A stretch of 64,000 nt of DNA. It comes from Zhongshania sp. R06B22 (GTDB lineage Bacteria; Pseudomonadota; Gammaproteobacteria; Pseudomonadales; Spongiibacteraceae). Shown here piece after piece: positions 34,665 to 42,805 of this stretch. Location of the stretch: assembly GCF_040892595.1 (NCBI RefSeq), contig NZ_JBFRYB010000001.1, forward strand, positions 1,426,001 to 1,490,000, read 5' to 3'. Position 1 is the first letter of the stretch; each line of letters opens with the position of its first letter. The notes beneath the pieces are model-generated. The model saw only the letters and a program-made list of their open reading frames with translations. It was not told the DNA's origin and ran no database searches. The position numbers and the translations under genes are program-made.

Positions 34665-35123
34665 ATGACCACCGTATTTAAGCAACCCCAAGAACTCTTC
34701 TCGGCACTTGGCGCCGAGCTAGGCACTAGCGATTGGCTGGAGCTCGATCAACAGCGCATTAATTTATTTGCCGATGCCACCGGCGACCATCAGTGGATAC
34801 ATGTGGACCCGGAGAGGGCAAAGGACGGGCCGTTTGGTAAGTGTATTGCTCACGGCTATTTAACGCTGTCTTTGGTGAATTTGTTCTTGCCTCAGATTGT
34901 TGATGTGCAGGGCATTTCTATGGGTGTGAACGTGGGCTGTGACCGGATTCGATTTCCTGCTCCTGTGCCTGTTGGCTCCCGAGTGCGCGGCAGTGGCGAG
35001 TTGATTTCTGTTGAAGAAATAAAGGGCGGTGTTCAGGCCGTGGTCAGAGTGACGGTAGAAATTGAAGGCAATGATAGGCCCGCATGTGTGGCTGACACGA
35101 TTAGTCGCTACTTCCCGGCATAA
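34665..35123 (+). CDS. MaoC-like (R)-specific enoyl-CoA hydratase
   Basis: A 152-aa hot-dog-fold protein. The catalytic signature is clear: FADATGDHQWIHVDPERAKDGPFGKCIAHGYLTLSLV is the region near residues 34-70, with the active Asp and His in TGDHQWIH. It hydrates enoyl-CoA esters, here probably in fatty-acid or aromatic/alicyclic acid catabolism. CGGAGACCCC precedes the ATG. The amidohydrolase-type gene follows 164 bases later, and a palindrome upstream may be an operator. Confident on family, not on substrate. Confidence 0.88.
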   Translation: MTTVFKQPQELFSALGAELGTSDWLELDQQRINLFADATGDHQWIHVDPERAKDGPFGKCIAHGYLTLSLVNLFLPQIVDVQGISMGVNVGCDRIRFPAPVPVGSRVRGSGELISVEEIKGGVQAVVRVTVEIEGNDRPACVADTISRYFPA

Positions 35124-35287
35124 TTGATTCTTTTGTAAATCCATATTAGCGCGATGTCTCAGCGGTGAGCTTTTTTGTCACCGCTTAGTGGTGACTGCGG
35201 CTAATGTTTTTGTCTGAGAGCCGGCGTAGAGTGGTGTTGAGTCCGCTTATCAGCCCAGCCACAGGTCCAGTTATAAGGCGCATTGCT

Positions 35288-36490
35288 ATGAATCCACTTC
35301 CCTATTCTCTAATCGATTGCGACAACCATTATTACGAGCCTGACGATTGCTTTAGTCGGCATATAGAGTCTCGCTTTAGGGATCGCACGGTGTGGGTTGA
35401 GCGCGAGCGCGATGACGGCTTTGGTATTATGAGGCTGGGTGAGGAGCGCTTAAATTTCTTTAGCGTTGGCGTGGGGGATTATGTTGGCGCCCCCGGAGCC
35501 ATGAAGGCCTTTTTTAAAGGCGATGTTGATACCGGCGGGGCAGTTAATGCCAATGCGATTCGCGCCATCGACTGCCCTGAGTTTATTAATAAGGATGCGC
35601 GCCTTAAGCGGATGGATGAGCAAGGCGTAGAAGCTTGCGTGATGATTCCAACCTTGGGATGCGGTGTCGAATATCAGCTCCGCAAGCCTATGCATCATGA
35701 TATTGCCTACCCAAGTATTCGTGCCTTCAATCGCTGGGTCGCTGAGGATTGGGGTTGGGGCAGTGATGGCAGGGTGTTTTCCACCGCCATGATGAGCCTG
35801 CTAGATGTGACGCAGGCTTTGCTGGAGTTAGAGCGTGTTATAAAAGAAGGCTGTCGTTTAGTACAAATTAATACCGGTCCCATAGAGGGCAGATCGCCGG
35901 CCGATCCGCATTTTGATCCTTTTTGGGCTCGGGTGCAGGAGGCGGGTCTGATCGTGACCTACCATATTGGTAGCGGTCCGTTTACCGAACTTCACGCAGC
36001 GCCCTGGGGCGAGCCCGCCAACCCGCCTTCGCATCGTTTTACGGCATTTAATATGTATGTTGGTATGGGCGAGCGCACGGTGGTCGATCAGCTGGCCGCG
36101 ACTATTTTTCAAAATCTATTTGGGCGTTTTCCCCGCCTGCAATTCTTAATTGTAGAGTTTGGTGCGGCGTGGTTGCCACATTTATTGAAGACCATGGATA
36201 AAATTTATCGGCTTGGTGATCACAAGAGTCGCTGGCCTTATGGCAAACCCGAGCTTCCGAGTGAGGTGTTTCGCAAGCACTTTAAAATAGTGCCCTTTCA
36301 TGAGGATGATTTTAGCCATATCGCTAAAAGTGTGGGGGTGGACGTCATTCTAAATGGATCTGATTATCCCCATCCCGAAGGCTTGCTCTGGCCTGCGGAG
36401 ATGGTAGAGGAGATGGAGGGATTTTCCGAGAGCGAGATCTACCAGATGATGCGAGGCAATGCGGCAAAAATGCTGGGTATTGACGCATAA
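35288..36490 (+). CDS. Amidohydrolase-2 family metal-dependent hydrolase
   Basis: A 400-aa TIM-barrel protein of the amidohydrolase-2 family. The frame opens at 35204, but the ATG at 35288 (MNPLPYSLIDCDNHYYEPDDCF) gives the normal N terminus. Metal-site segments are DCDNHYYEP at the start, TYHIGSGPF in the middle and LNGSDYPHPEG near the end with the conserved Asp. This branch includes decarboxylases and hydrolases of unsaturated ring compounds and is common in environmental bacteria near acyl-CoA pathways. No substrate can be assigned. There is nothing recognisable in the 166 bases after it. Confidence 0.85.
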   Translation: MNPLPYSLIDCDNHYYEPDDCFSRHIESRFRDRTVWVERERDDGFGIMRLGEERLNFFSVGVGDYVGAPGAMKAFFKGDVDTGGAVNANAIRAIDCPEFINKDARLKRMDEQGVEACVMIPTLGCGVEYQLRKPMHHDIAYPSIRAFNRWVAEDWGWGSDGRVFSTAMMSLLDVTQALLELERVIKEGCRLVQINTGPIEGRSPADPHFDPFWARVQEAGLIVTYHIGSGPFTELHAAPWGEPANPPSHRFTAFNMYVGMGERTVVDQLAATIFQNLFGRFPRLQFLIVEFGAAWLPHLLKTMDKIYRLGDHKSRWPYGKPELPSEVFRKHFKIVPFHEDDFSHIAKSVGVDVILNGSDYPHPEGLLWPAEMVEEMEGFSESEIYQMMRGNAAKMLGIDA

Positions 36491-36656
36491 ATACGCATAT
36501 ATACTTTTTTGTTATACAGCTGCCTATGAATAGATGTGCTTTGATCTAATTTGGGGGGCAGGATTTTTACTAGGCTTGTGATATAAAGAGGATGGCAATA
36601 AGGATACTATTCGTTCAAGTACTTATTGAAATATGAATGTAGCACGGAGTCAGTCA

Positions 36657-36941
36657 ATGGATTTGACACATGGCAGTGTATTGCAGGGTGATCGGGAATT
36701 GTTATCTGACGTTCCCATGTACATTTCCACTAGCAAGAAATATGTGAAGTGGGGTGGCTGCCTGCATTTAAATAAGCAGATCAGCGAGCGTCTAGACGGA
36801 ACGGATTATAGTATCCGCCTGCGCGATGGCCGCTTGGGCCAAATTCGAATTCGCAAAGTGGTAAACACCAACGGTTCCCTGCATGTCGAGTTGCTCTTCG
36901 ACGGCCTTGGTAGTCTGGATGCTGAAGTCGGCGCTGCTTGA
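36657..36941 (+). CDS. Small beta-rich protein of unknown function
   Basis: A 94-aa protein from the ATG at 36657, chosen because CGGAG lies 9 bases before it; an upstream ATG at 36633 has no such site. The sequence (YISTSKKYVKWGGCLHLNK, then DYSIRLRDGRLGQIRIRKVV and SLHVELLFDGLG) suggests a small beta-barrel or SH3/PilZ-like fold with a basic face, but no PilZ RxxxR motif is seen, so no family is assigned. It stands alone, separated by over 160 bases on both sides. Confidence 0.55.
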   Translation: MDLTHGSVLQGDRELLSDVPMYISTSKKYVKWGGCLHLNKQISERLDGTDYSIRLRDGRLGQIRIRKVVNTNGSLHVELLFDGLGSLDAEVGAA

Positions 36942-37169
36942 ACGTGTAATTGCTTCTCCCCTGGTCCATATTCGTGCGTAGTTATCTGCTTTACTTGTCG
37001 AATACCCCTTCTCTAGTCCGTTTCAGGCGCTGGCGGCGCAAAGGGGGGGCGACTTTCTCTCTTGATCAGCTTTGCTGGTTAAATTGGCGTATCCATTTTG
37101 CCGCGCTCTCCCCGCTAAAAACCCATACCTAGAATCCAATATCTGTTAAATTGACGTTCGAATTAGCGC

Positions 37170-37856
37170 ATGTCCGCAATTTTTTGCTCTGATGTTTCTT
37201 GTGAGCCAGTAATCAACGATTCAGGTGGTAATAGCATTTTGTATAAGGGCGAGCGTTTTAACAGCGTGTCTCATCTTGCGGGTGCCTTAGCGGCAGTGCT
37301 TGGCAGCGCGGCGCTGATATGGCCGGCAGTGCAAGATGCCGAGGTCTGGAAAATTTTAGGCTTTTCGATTTACAGTGTATCGCTGCTATCGCTTTATACG
37401 TTTTCAACCCTTTATCATAGTAGTCAGGGCGCGAGTAAGGCTCTGTATCGGCAGTTAGACCATTTGGCGATCTATTTACTTATTGCCGGCACGTATACTC
37501 CATTTTTAGTGGTGACACTCCGTGAAGCCGGCGGTTGGTGGATGTTTGCTGTGATTTGGTCTTTGGCGGCGGTGGGTATGATCCTTGAGGTCATTCCTAA
37601 GGCCGGTCGGCGCGCCTGGTCAATCGCTGTTTATTTGCTTATGGGTTGGTTGGCGGTATTCCTGATTAAGCCCTTGAGTGCTGCGTTGCCAGAAGGTGGC
37701 TTTAGCCTGCTATTGGCGGGTGGTATTGCCTACACCGTGGGTATTGTTTTTTATGTGTTTGATAAGAAAATCACCCACTTTCACGGTATATGGCATCTTT
37801 TTGTCTTAGCCGGTAGTGTGTGTCATTTCTTTACCATCTATTACTATGTCGCCTGA
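37170..37856 (+). CDS. trhA: Hemolysin III/TrhA-type membrane protein (PAQR-like)
   Basis: A 228-aa integral membrane protein with seven predicted helices from about residue 40 on. The family motifs are ERFNSVSHLAGALAAVLGS, the TLYHSSQG histidine segment, LYRQLDHLAIYLLIAGTYTPF and FHGIWHLFVLAGSVCHFF, whose His and Asp residues form the metal site shared with PAQR receptors and alkaline ceramidases. Bacterial TrhA has been linked to membrane energetics and fluidity homeostasis; haemolysis is not its likely role. The first 25 residues are atypical and the true start may lie a little downstream. Confidence 0.9.
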   Translation: MSAIFCSDVSCEPVINDSGGNSILYKGERFNSVSHLAGALAAVLGSAALIWPAVQDAEVWKILGFSIYSVSLLSLYTFSTLYHSSQGASKALYRQLDHLAIYLLIAGTYTPFLVVTLREAGGWWMFAVIWSLAAVGMILEVIPKAGRRAWSIAVYLLMGWLAVFLIKPLSAALPEGGFSLLLAGGIAYTVGIVFYVFDKKITHFHGIWHLFVLAGSVCHFFTIYYYVA

Positions 37857-37885
37857 TGCAGCGCGATAACTAGAGGTCAGGCTTC

Positions 37886-38158
37886 TTGATTTTATGTCGT
37901 ATTACAATGGCTTTTGGTCTGCTAAATGCACTGTTGTTGCTGATTGCCACGCTGATGCCGTTGCCTTTTAATGGGCTTGAATATGGTTGGTCGCAGGCGT
38001 CGTCGCTGATGATTTTGCAGGGGATTGTAACGGCGGCGATGATATATGCCGCTAGTGAAAAATTGCGCGGCAGTGATATAGGGCTAAAAGCTTTTCCGGC
38101 GTCAATAATGAGTTATGTGCTGTGGCTGTGTATGTTCCTGCGGTGGGTAGCTCAGTAA
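37886..38158 (+). CDS. Small hydrophobic membrane protein, unknown
   Basis: A 90-aa protein with three hydrophobic segments (about residues 8-28, 40-56 and 70-86). The start is ambiguous: TTG at 37886 lies after AGGTCAGG, and an ATG at 37907 has no ribosome-binding site. I recognise no family. It lies only 29 bases downstream of the hemolysin III-type gene and 36 bases upstream of the thioesterase gene, so it is probably translated from the same message. Confidence 0.6.
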   Translation: MILCRITMAFGLLNALLLLIATLMPLPFNGLEYGWSQASSLMILQGIVTAAMIYAASEKLRGSDIGLKAFPASIMSYVLWLCMFLRWVAQ

Positions 38159-38194
38159 ACTAATTCCGCCTATGGCGGTGAAGGATAGATAAAG

Positions 38195-38581
38195 ATGTTG
38201 CTTTGCACTATGGAGCCTCGGTTCTGTGAAACAGATGCCTTGGGCCATATAAATAATACTGTTGTGCCCATGTGGTTTGAAACCGGCAGGACGCCGGTTT
38301 TTGAGATATTTAATCCCGGTCAGCATTTAAATACGTGGAATGTGATTTTACGTAAGATAGATGTCGATTTTGTGGCGCAGATTTATTACGGCCACCCTGT
38401 TGAGATCAGAACGCGCGTTGGTCATGTCGGTAGCTCCTCTTTTGTCTGCGAACATGAGGCTTGGCAGCGTGGCAGTCTTGTCGCCACGGGCAGTGCGGTG
38501 ATGATTTATTTTGACTTTGAACAGCAGCGCAAACAGGAAATTACCGCGGCTTTGCGCGCCGAGTTAGAAAAACTGCGCTAA
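38195..38581 (+). CDS. Acyl-CoA thioesterase, 4HBT hot-dog family
   Basis: A 128-aa hot-dog thioesterase. The catalytic Asp sits in ETDALGHINNTVVPMWFETGRTP, the standard 4HBT/YbgC-FadM block near residues 11-35, and the second block reads VDFVAQIYYGHPVEIRTRVGHVGSSSF. It hydrolyses acyl-CoA, probably medium or long chain. GGATAG precedes the ATG. The deaD promoter region begins directly after it. Confidence 0.87.
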   Translation: MLLCTMEPRFCETDALGHINNTVVPMWFETGRTPVFEIFNPGQHLNTWNVILRKIDVDFVAQIYYGHPVEIRTRVGHVGSSSFVCEHEAWQRGSLVATGSAVMIYFDFEQQRKQEITAALRAELEKLR

Positions 38582-38662
38582 GGGTGGGCTTTACGCGCCA
38601 CTCTTGGGGTGGCAATGCCAAAAAAGGCCAAAGGTTTCAAGGTATTTCTGCTTTCATGTCGG

Positions 38663-38699
38663 TATAATGCGGCCTCAACGCCATTTATGCGTTCGGCCG
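38663..38699 (+). promoter_or_regulatory. deaD promoter -10 element and leader hairpin
   Basis: A perfect TATAAT at 38663-38668 (the -35 is weak) is followed by a hairpin at 38670-38699: CGGCC pairs with GGCCG and, inside, AACGC with GCGTT, with a CATTTAT loop. This would place a structured leader of roughly 75 bases ahead of the deaD ATG. DEAD-box cold-shock helicase genes often have structured leaders; regulation here is inferred. Confidence 0.45.
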
Positions 38700-38750
38700 A
38701 GTGTGAGGTCTAATGTTGCGGCGACTCTTGCATTTTTTACGGTAGCGATT

Positions 38751-40538
38751 ATGCCCTCAGATACGGCCGCGGCAGCGGAAACTATTACTTTTGATGATTT
38801 GGGTTTAGCACCCATGGTCCTTGCCGCTGTAAAAGCGGTTGGTTATGAAACACCTTCGCCAATTCAGGCGGCAACAATTCCTTTTATCCTAGCTGGCAGA
38901 GACCTCGTTGGTCAGGCCCAGACTGGTACCGGCAAAACAGCAGCGTTTGCCTTGCCTTTATTATCTCGTCTCGACGTAAATAGCCGTCGTACCCAGGCTT
39001 TGATTTTGGCGCCAACACGTGAATTAGCGATTCAGGTAGCGGAAGCGCTGCAGAGCTATGCTTCGCATATGCCTGGTTTCCACGTTCTGCCTATATATGG
39101 TGGTCAAGATTATCGCGGTCAACTGGCGGCCTTAAAACGCGGTGTTCAGGTTGTTGTCGGTACGCCTGGCCGGGTAATGGACCATATGCGTCGCGGTACC
39201 TTAAAGCTCGATGATTTGAGCCATTTGGTATTGGACGAAGCAGATGAAATGCTCCGTATGGGCTTCATCGATGATGTTGAATGGGTTATGGCGCAAATGC
39301 CTGCCAAGCGTCAAATTGCCTTGTTCTCAGCTACTATGCCATCGGCTATTCGCCGCATCGCTAACACGTATTTGAACAACCCCGAGCAAGTCACCATTCA
39401 AACCAAGACCTCGACGGCGATAACCATCCGTCAGCGTTATTGGATGGCCCGTGGTTTGAATAAACTGGATGCCTTAACCCGTATTCTGGAAGCCGAACCT
39501 TTTGATGGCATGATTATTTTCGTGCGCACCAAATTGGTGACCACCGAGCTTGCCGAGAAATTGCAGGCCCGCGGATACGCCGCAGCGGCTTTGAATGGCG
39601 ATATCGCCCAGGCGCAACGCGAGCGCACGGTTGAACACCTGAAAAATGGCCGCTTGGATATCATTATTGCTACTGATGTCGCTGCACGTGGTTTGGACGT
39701 TGAGCGTATTAGTCACGTTATCAACTACGATATTCCACATGACACCGAAGCCTATGTTCACCGTATCGGCCGTACTGGTCGTGCTGGTCGCAGTGGTGAT
39801 GCGATCTTGTTTGTGGCACCGCGTGAAAAACGTATGCTGCAGGCAATCGAACGCGCTACGCGTCAATCTATTGAAGAAATGGGTTTGCCGACGGCAGAGA
39901 ATATCAATGCATTGCGCGTTGACCGTTTTATGCAGAAGATCACCGAGACCCTCGCGGGTACTGATCTCAGCTTCTTCCGCAAGATGTTGCAGGAATATGT
40001 AACAAAGCACGATGTGTCTGAACTCGATGTGGCTGCGGCTTTGGCGAGTCAGTTGCAGGGCGACAAGCCACTGCTAGTAAAAGACGCGCCCAAGCTGATG
40101 ACTGAAGCGCGTTCTCGCGACAAAGTTGGCGGCGGTGGCAAGCGTGCGGCAGAGTCAACGCTGCAGCGCTACCGTTTAGAAGTTGGACGTGAGCACGGTG
40201 TGAGTGCGGGTAATATTGTTGGTGCTATCGCCAATGAAGCCAATATTGATAGTGCTAATATCGGTCGTATTTCAATCTACCCAGAGTTCAGCACCGTCGA
40301 TCTGCCTGCGGATTTACCTGCTGGTGCGTTTGACTGTTTGAAAACCACCCGTGTTGCTGGGCAGGCTTTGAATATCTCCGTTCATGAAGGCGGTGATATG
40401 CCTATTGAGCGTGAGCGTCCCCGCAAGCCGCGTGTTAGCAAGACCGGTGAGAAAGGTGGTCGTAAGCCAGTCACAAAAGTGATTAAGGCTAAACCTAAGA
40501 CGCCGACAACGCCAAGAGAAAAACGCGGCAAGCTATAA
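38751..40538 (+). CDS. deaD: DEAD-box ATP-dependent RNA helicase DeaD/CsdA
   Basis: A 595-aa cytoplasmic RNA helicase. The frame is open to 38604, but the ATG at 38751 (MPSDTAAAAETITFDDLGL) matches the family N terminus and the promoter-like TATAAT lies inside the longer frame. Motifs: Q motif ETPSPIQAATIP, I AQTGTGKT, II DEAD in VLDEADEMLRMGF, III SAT, VI HRIGRTGRAGR. After the helicase core comes the DbpA-type RNA-binding domain (VGREHGVSAGNIVGAIAN) and a Lys/Arg-rich tail. It unwinds RNA in ribosome assembly and mRNA decay, mainly at low temperature. chrA follows after 67 bases. Confidence 0.93.
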   Translation: MPSDTAAAAETITFDDLGLAPMVLAAVKAVGYETPSPIQAATIPFILAGRDLVGQAQTGTGKTAAFALPLLSRLDVNSRRTQALILAPTRELAIQVAEALQSYASHMPGFHVLPIYGGQDYRGQLAALKRGVQVVVGTPGRVMDHMRRGTLKLDDLSHLVLDEADEMLRMGFIDDVEWVMAQMPAKRQIALFSATMPSAIRRIANTYLNNPEQVTIQTKTSTAITIRQRYWMARGLNKLDALTRILEAEPFDGMIIFVRTKLVTTELAEKLQARGYAAAALNGDIAQAQRERTVEHLKNGRLDIIIATDVAARGLDVERISHVINYDIPHDTEAYVHRIGRTGRAGRSGDAILFVAPREKRMLQAIERATRQSIEEMGLPTAENINALRVDRFMQKITETLAGTDLSFFRKMLQEYVTKHDVSELDVAAALASQLQGDKPLLVKDAPKLMTEARSRDKVGGGGKRAAESTLQRYRLEVGREHGVSAGNIVGAIANEANIDSANIGRISIYPEFSTVDLPADLPAGAFDCLKTTRVAGQALNISVHEGGDMPIERERPRKPRVSKTGEKGGRKPVTKVIKAKPKTPTTPREKRGKL

Positions 40539-40553
40539 ACCGCAATACGCTTG

Positions 40554-40605
40554 GTTTACACTCTTTCCACTTTATTAAAGTGATAATGAGGGAGAGAGTG
40601 TAAAC
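40554..40605 (+). promoter_or_regulatory. 15-bp hairpin sequestering the chrA ribosome-binding site
   Basis: GTTTACACTCTTTCC (40554-40568) pairs with GGAGAGAGTGTAAAC (40591-40605), 15 bp with a single G-U pair. The second arm contains the chrA ribosome-binding site and ends on the base before the GTG start. The 22-base loop can form a rival small hairpin (CACTTT with AAAGTG, 40568-40582). No U-tract follows. It may control chrA translation, or act as a repeated operator half-site. Confidence 0.55.
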
Positions 40606-41733
40606 GTGCTGTGGCGTATTTTTCTGCAATTCCTCTATTTGGGCTGTGTTAGTTTTGGTGGCCCAGCCGCACATATCGCTTATTTTCGAAAAATATTTGT
40701 TGAGCAGAAGTCTTGGTTAAGTGAACAGGAATTTGCCGCTGATCTCGCATTATGTCAATTTTTACCTGGCCCCTCCTCTAGCCAACTTGGTTACGCGATC
40801 GCCTGTCGGCGTGGCGGTACTGCTGCGGGTGTTGCGGCATTTTTAGGTTTTACTCTACCGTCTTTTCTTCTTATGTATGGTCTTGCTGTTTGGCAGCTAG
40901 ATCTTGTCCAAGGTTCTCTTCAATACGGTGTTGTTAGCGGTTTAAAGCTGTTAGCGGTGGCGGTGGTGGCCGATGCAGTGTGGGGAATGGCCAATCAGTT
41001 TTGCCGACAGCCGCTAAATATTGCACTTACCTTGCTCAGCACTGCGGTACTGAGCTGGGCGATGACGCCGCTGTGGCAGTTTTCGCTAATGGCTGTCGCC
41101 GCGGGATTGATGGCGTGGCGAGCAGTGCCTGTGCAGAGCGTCGCGAGTATTGTGACGGATTACACGCTGCTGATTTGTGTGACGGCGTTCGCGCTGTTGT
41201 TCGCGGCTGCCATGGTGTTTCCCGAAGCGATCTTTTCAATATTTTATCAGGCGGGCAGCTTGGTCTTTGGCGGCGGCCATGTTGTGTTGCCGCTGCTGGA
41301 GCCGTTGGTGGGCGACGCCTTGAGCAAAGATCAGTTTTTATTGGGCTACGCCGTCGCGCAGGCGATGCCGGGGCCGATGTTTTCCTTTAGCGCGTATCTT
41401 GGCGCGGCTATGCGTCCTGATGCTGCGCTGTCATACGCTGTTATTGCGACGTTAGCTGTCTTCGCACCGGGTTTCTTGTTGTTGTCGGGGTTTAGAGGGA
41501 TATGGCAGCAGCTATCAATACGACCGCGCATTGTCGCCGCGATCGCGGGTGTTAATGCCGTCGCTGTGGGTATGTTAGCCGCGGCATGGATAGATCCGGT
41601 GCTCACGAGCGCGCCGCATAATGGGCTTGCACTTGTGCTGGTGGTAACGGGGTTTATCGCTCTTCGAAGTAAGCGGCTTCCGATCTTGGTGATTATTGCG
41701 GCGTTCGCTTTGTGTGGCGCGGCTTTTTATTAG
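40606..41733 (+). CDS. chrA: ChrA-family chromate transporter
   Basis: A 375-aa inner-membrane protein of the CHR family with two homologous halves of about five or six helices each. The N-terminal half starts LGCVSFGGPAAHIAYFRKIFVEQKSWLSEQEF and contains CQFLPGPSSSQLGY; the second half repeats these as SLVFGGGHVVLPLLEPLV and AQAMPGPMFSFSAYLG, the family hallmark. It exports chromate in characterised members. The start is GTG at 40606; the ribosome-binding site GGAGAGAG lies in the arm of a long hairpin. There is no chrB beside it. Confidence 0.9.
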   Translation: MLWRIFLQFLYLGCVSFGGPAAHIAYFRKIFVEQKSWLSEQEFAADLALCQFLPGPSSSQLGYAIACRRGGTAAGVAAFLGFTLPSFLLMYGLAVWQLDLVQGSLQYGVVSGLKLLAVAVVADAVWGMANQFCRQPLNIALTLLSTAVLSWAMTPLWQFSLMAVAAGLMAWRAVPVQSVASIVTDYTLLICVTAFALLFAAAMVFPEAIFSIFYQAGSLVFGGGHVVLPLLEPLVGDALSKDQFLLGYAVAQAMPGPMFSFSAYLGAAMRPDAALSYAVIATLAVFAPGFLLLSGFRGIWQQLSIRPRIVAAIAGVNAVAVGMLAAAWIDPVLTSAPHNGLALVLVVTGFIALRSKRLPILVIIAAFALCGAAFY

Positions 41734-41810
41734 TGGCGCTTAGCTGTAATTCAAAAAATAATAATGATGCCCGCCTAAGCCAAGCTACTTTAAATGTCCT
41801 TGTCCCCATT

Positions 41811-42779
41811 CTACTTTGCCAGAATATTAACCAGCGCTGCTGCCGGTGCCGATAGTTCAAACTCCTGCCGGTGGGCGCAACATACGCTCAGCTTTTCGGC
41901 AGAGGTAAAGCCGAGGATGGTGAAGCGTTTTAGAAACTCGCGATTTTGCAGATAATTTTGTCCCACTGTTGCCACGGCGTCGGTCGCGGCGACTACTTCG
42001 CAGGCCAGTGGAAAGTGACCAATAATATGTATTGGGTGGTCAGGCGGTATTTCGGTGTCGCCAAATAAGCGGTTGGTGATTTCGGGAGAGGCCCCGTCTC
42101 TCTCGGGAAGTACCAGTGGGTAGTTTAAAATATGCTTTGATGACACCGCCCGTCTTTTAGTTAAGGGGTGATCGCGGCGGGTAAAGAAGTAGGCGTCAAA
42201 GGGTTGTAGTGGAATAATTTTAAACTCGCGTCTTTCTTCAAGCGCCCGCATTGGGCCAATGATCAGCTCAGAATCACCGGCTCTTAACAGACTGATTGCC
42301 TGCTCTGTGGATACCGATTTTATATCTACCTTTAGGCTCGGGTAGTGCGCGAGTAACTGAGGTAGGGCGGGATTCATGATGGTTATCAGCGGTGGCGGTG
42401 AAATACACAAGCGCAAATGAGACTCTCGGTACGCTCGAAATTCCTTGGCATCCATATCTAGGCGTTCAATATCGGCGAGAATCCGCGCCGCGCGGTCAAT
42501 GATACTGCGGCCCTGGGGAGTGGTAATGACACCTCTTGCGCGGCGCTCAAATAAGGCTATGCCCAATTCCTTTTCCACCTCGGCGACGGTTCGGGTTAGG
42601 CTGGGCTGCGAAACGTGAATGGCCGAGGCGGCAGCGGTCATCGAGCCAAATCGATCAACGGCGACAATGTAACGTAATTTATTGGTATTCAATGGTATAC
42701 GTTTTCCAAATATTACAGTAAAAATAGTATTGGACTGAATATTAGTTACGTTGTCAAATGAGACCATATTCGCAGTCAC
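41811..42779 (-). CDS. LysR-family transcriptional regulator
   Basis: An activator/repressor with an N-terminal winged helix (LRYIVAVDRFGSMTAAASAIHVSQPSLTRTVAEVEKELG) and a C-terminal periplasmic-binding-like effector domain with a hydrophobic strand pattern. The frame opens at 42779, only 27 bases from the divergent gene, and its first 29 residues precede the normal LysR N terminus; a TTG at 42692 (LNTNKLRY) is a more natural start and would leave 113 bases for promoters. It probably regulates the divergent HAD-PlsC gene, as LysR genes often do. The effector is unknown. Confidence 0.85.
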   Translation of the reverse strand: MTANMVSFDNVTNIQSNTIFTVIFGKRIPLNTNKLRYIVAVDRFGSMTAAASAIHVSQPSLTRTVAEVEKELGIALFERRARGVITTPQGRSIIDRAARILADIERLDMDAKEFRAYRESHLRLCISPPPLITIMNPALPQLLAHYPSLKVDIKSVSTEQAISLLRAGDSELIIGPMRALEERREFKIIPLQPFDAYFFTRRDHPLTKRRAVSSKHILNYPLVLPERDGASPEITNRLFGDTEIPPDHPIHIIGHFPLACEVVAATDAVATVGQNYLQNREFLKRFTILGFTSAEKLSVCCAHRQEFELSAPAAALVNILAK

Positions 42780-42805
42780 TTGAATGATCTAGGAGCTAAC
42801 CCGGT

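Noticed and set aside
38604..38750. N-terminal extension of DeaD
   Set aside because: It is not helicase-like and contains the promoter-like TATAAT and a leader hairpin.
39474..40010. Long minus-strand frame (178 aa) inside deaD
   Set aside because: Antisense shadow of a strongly conserved helicase gene, with no ribosome-binding site or domain.
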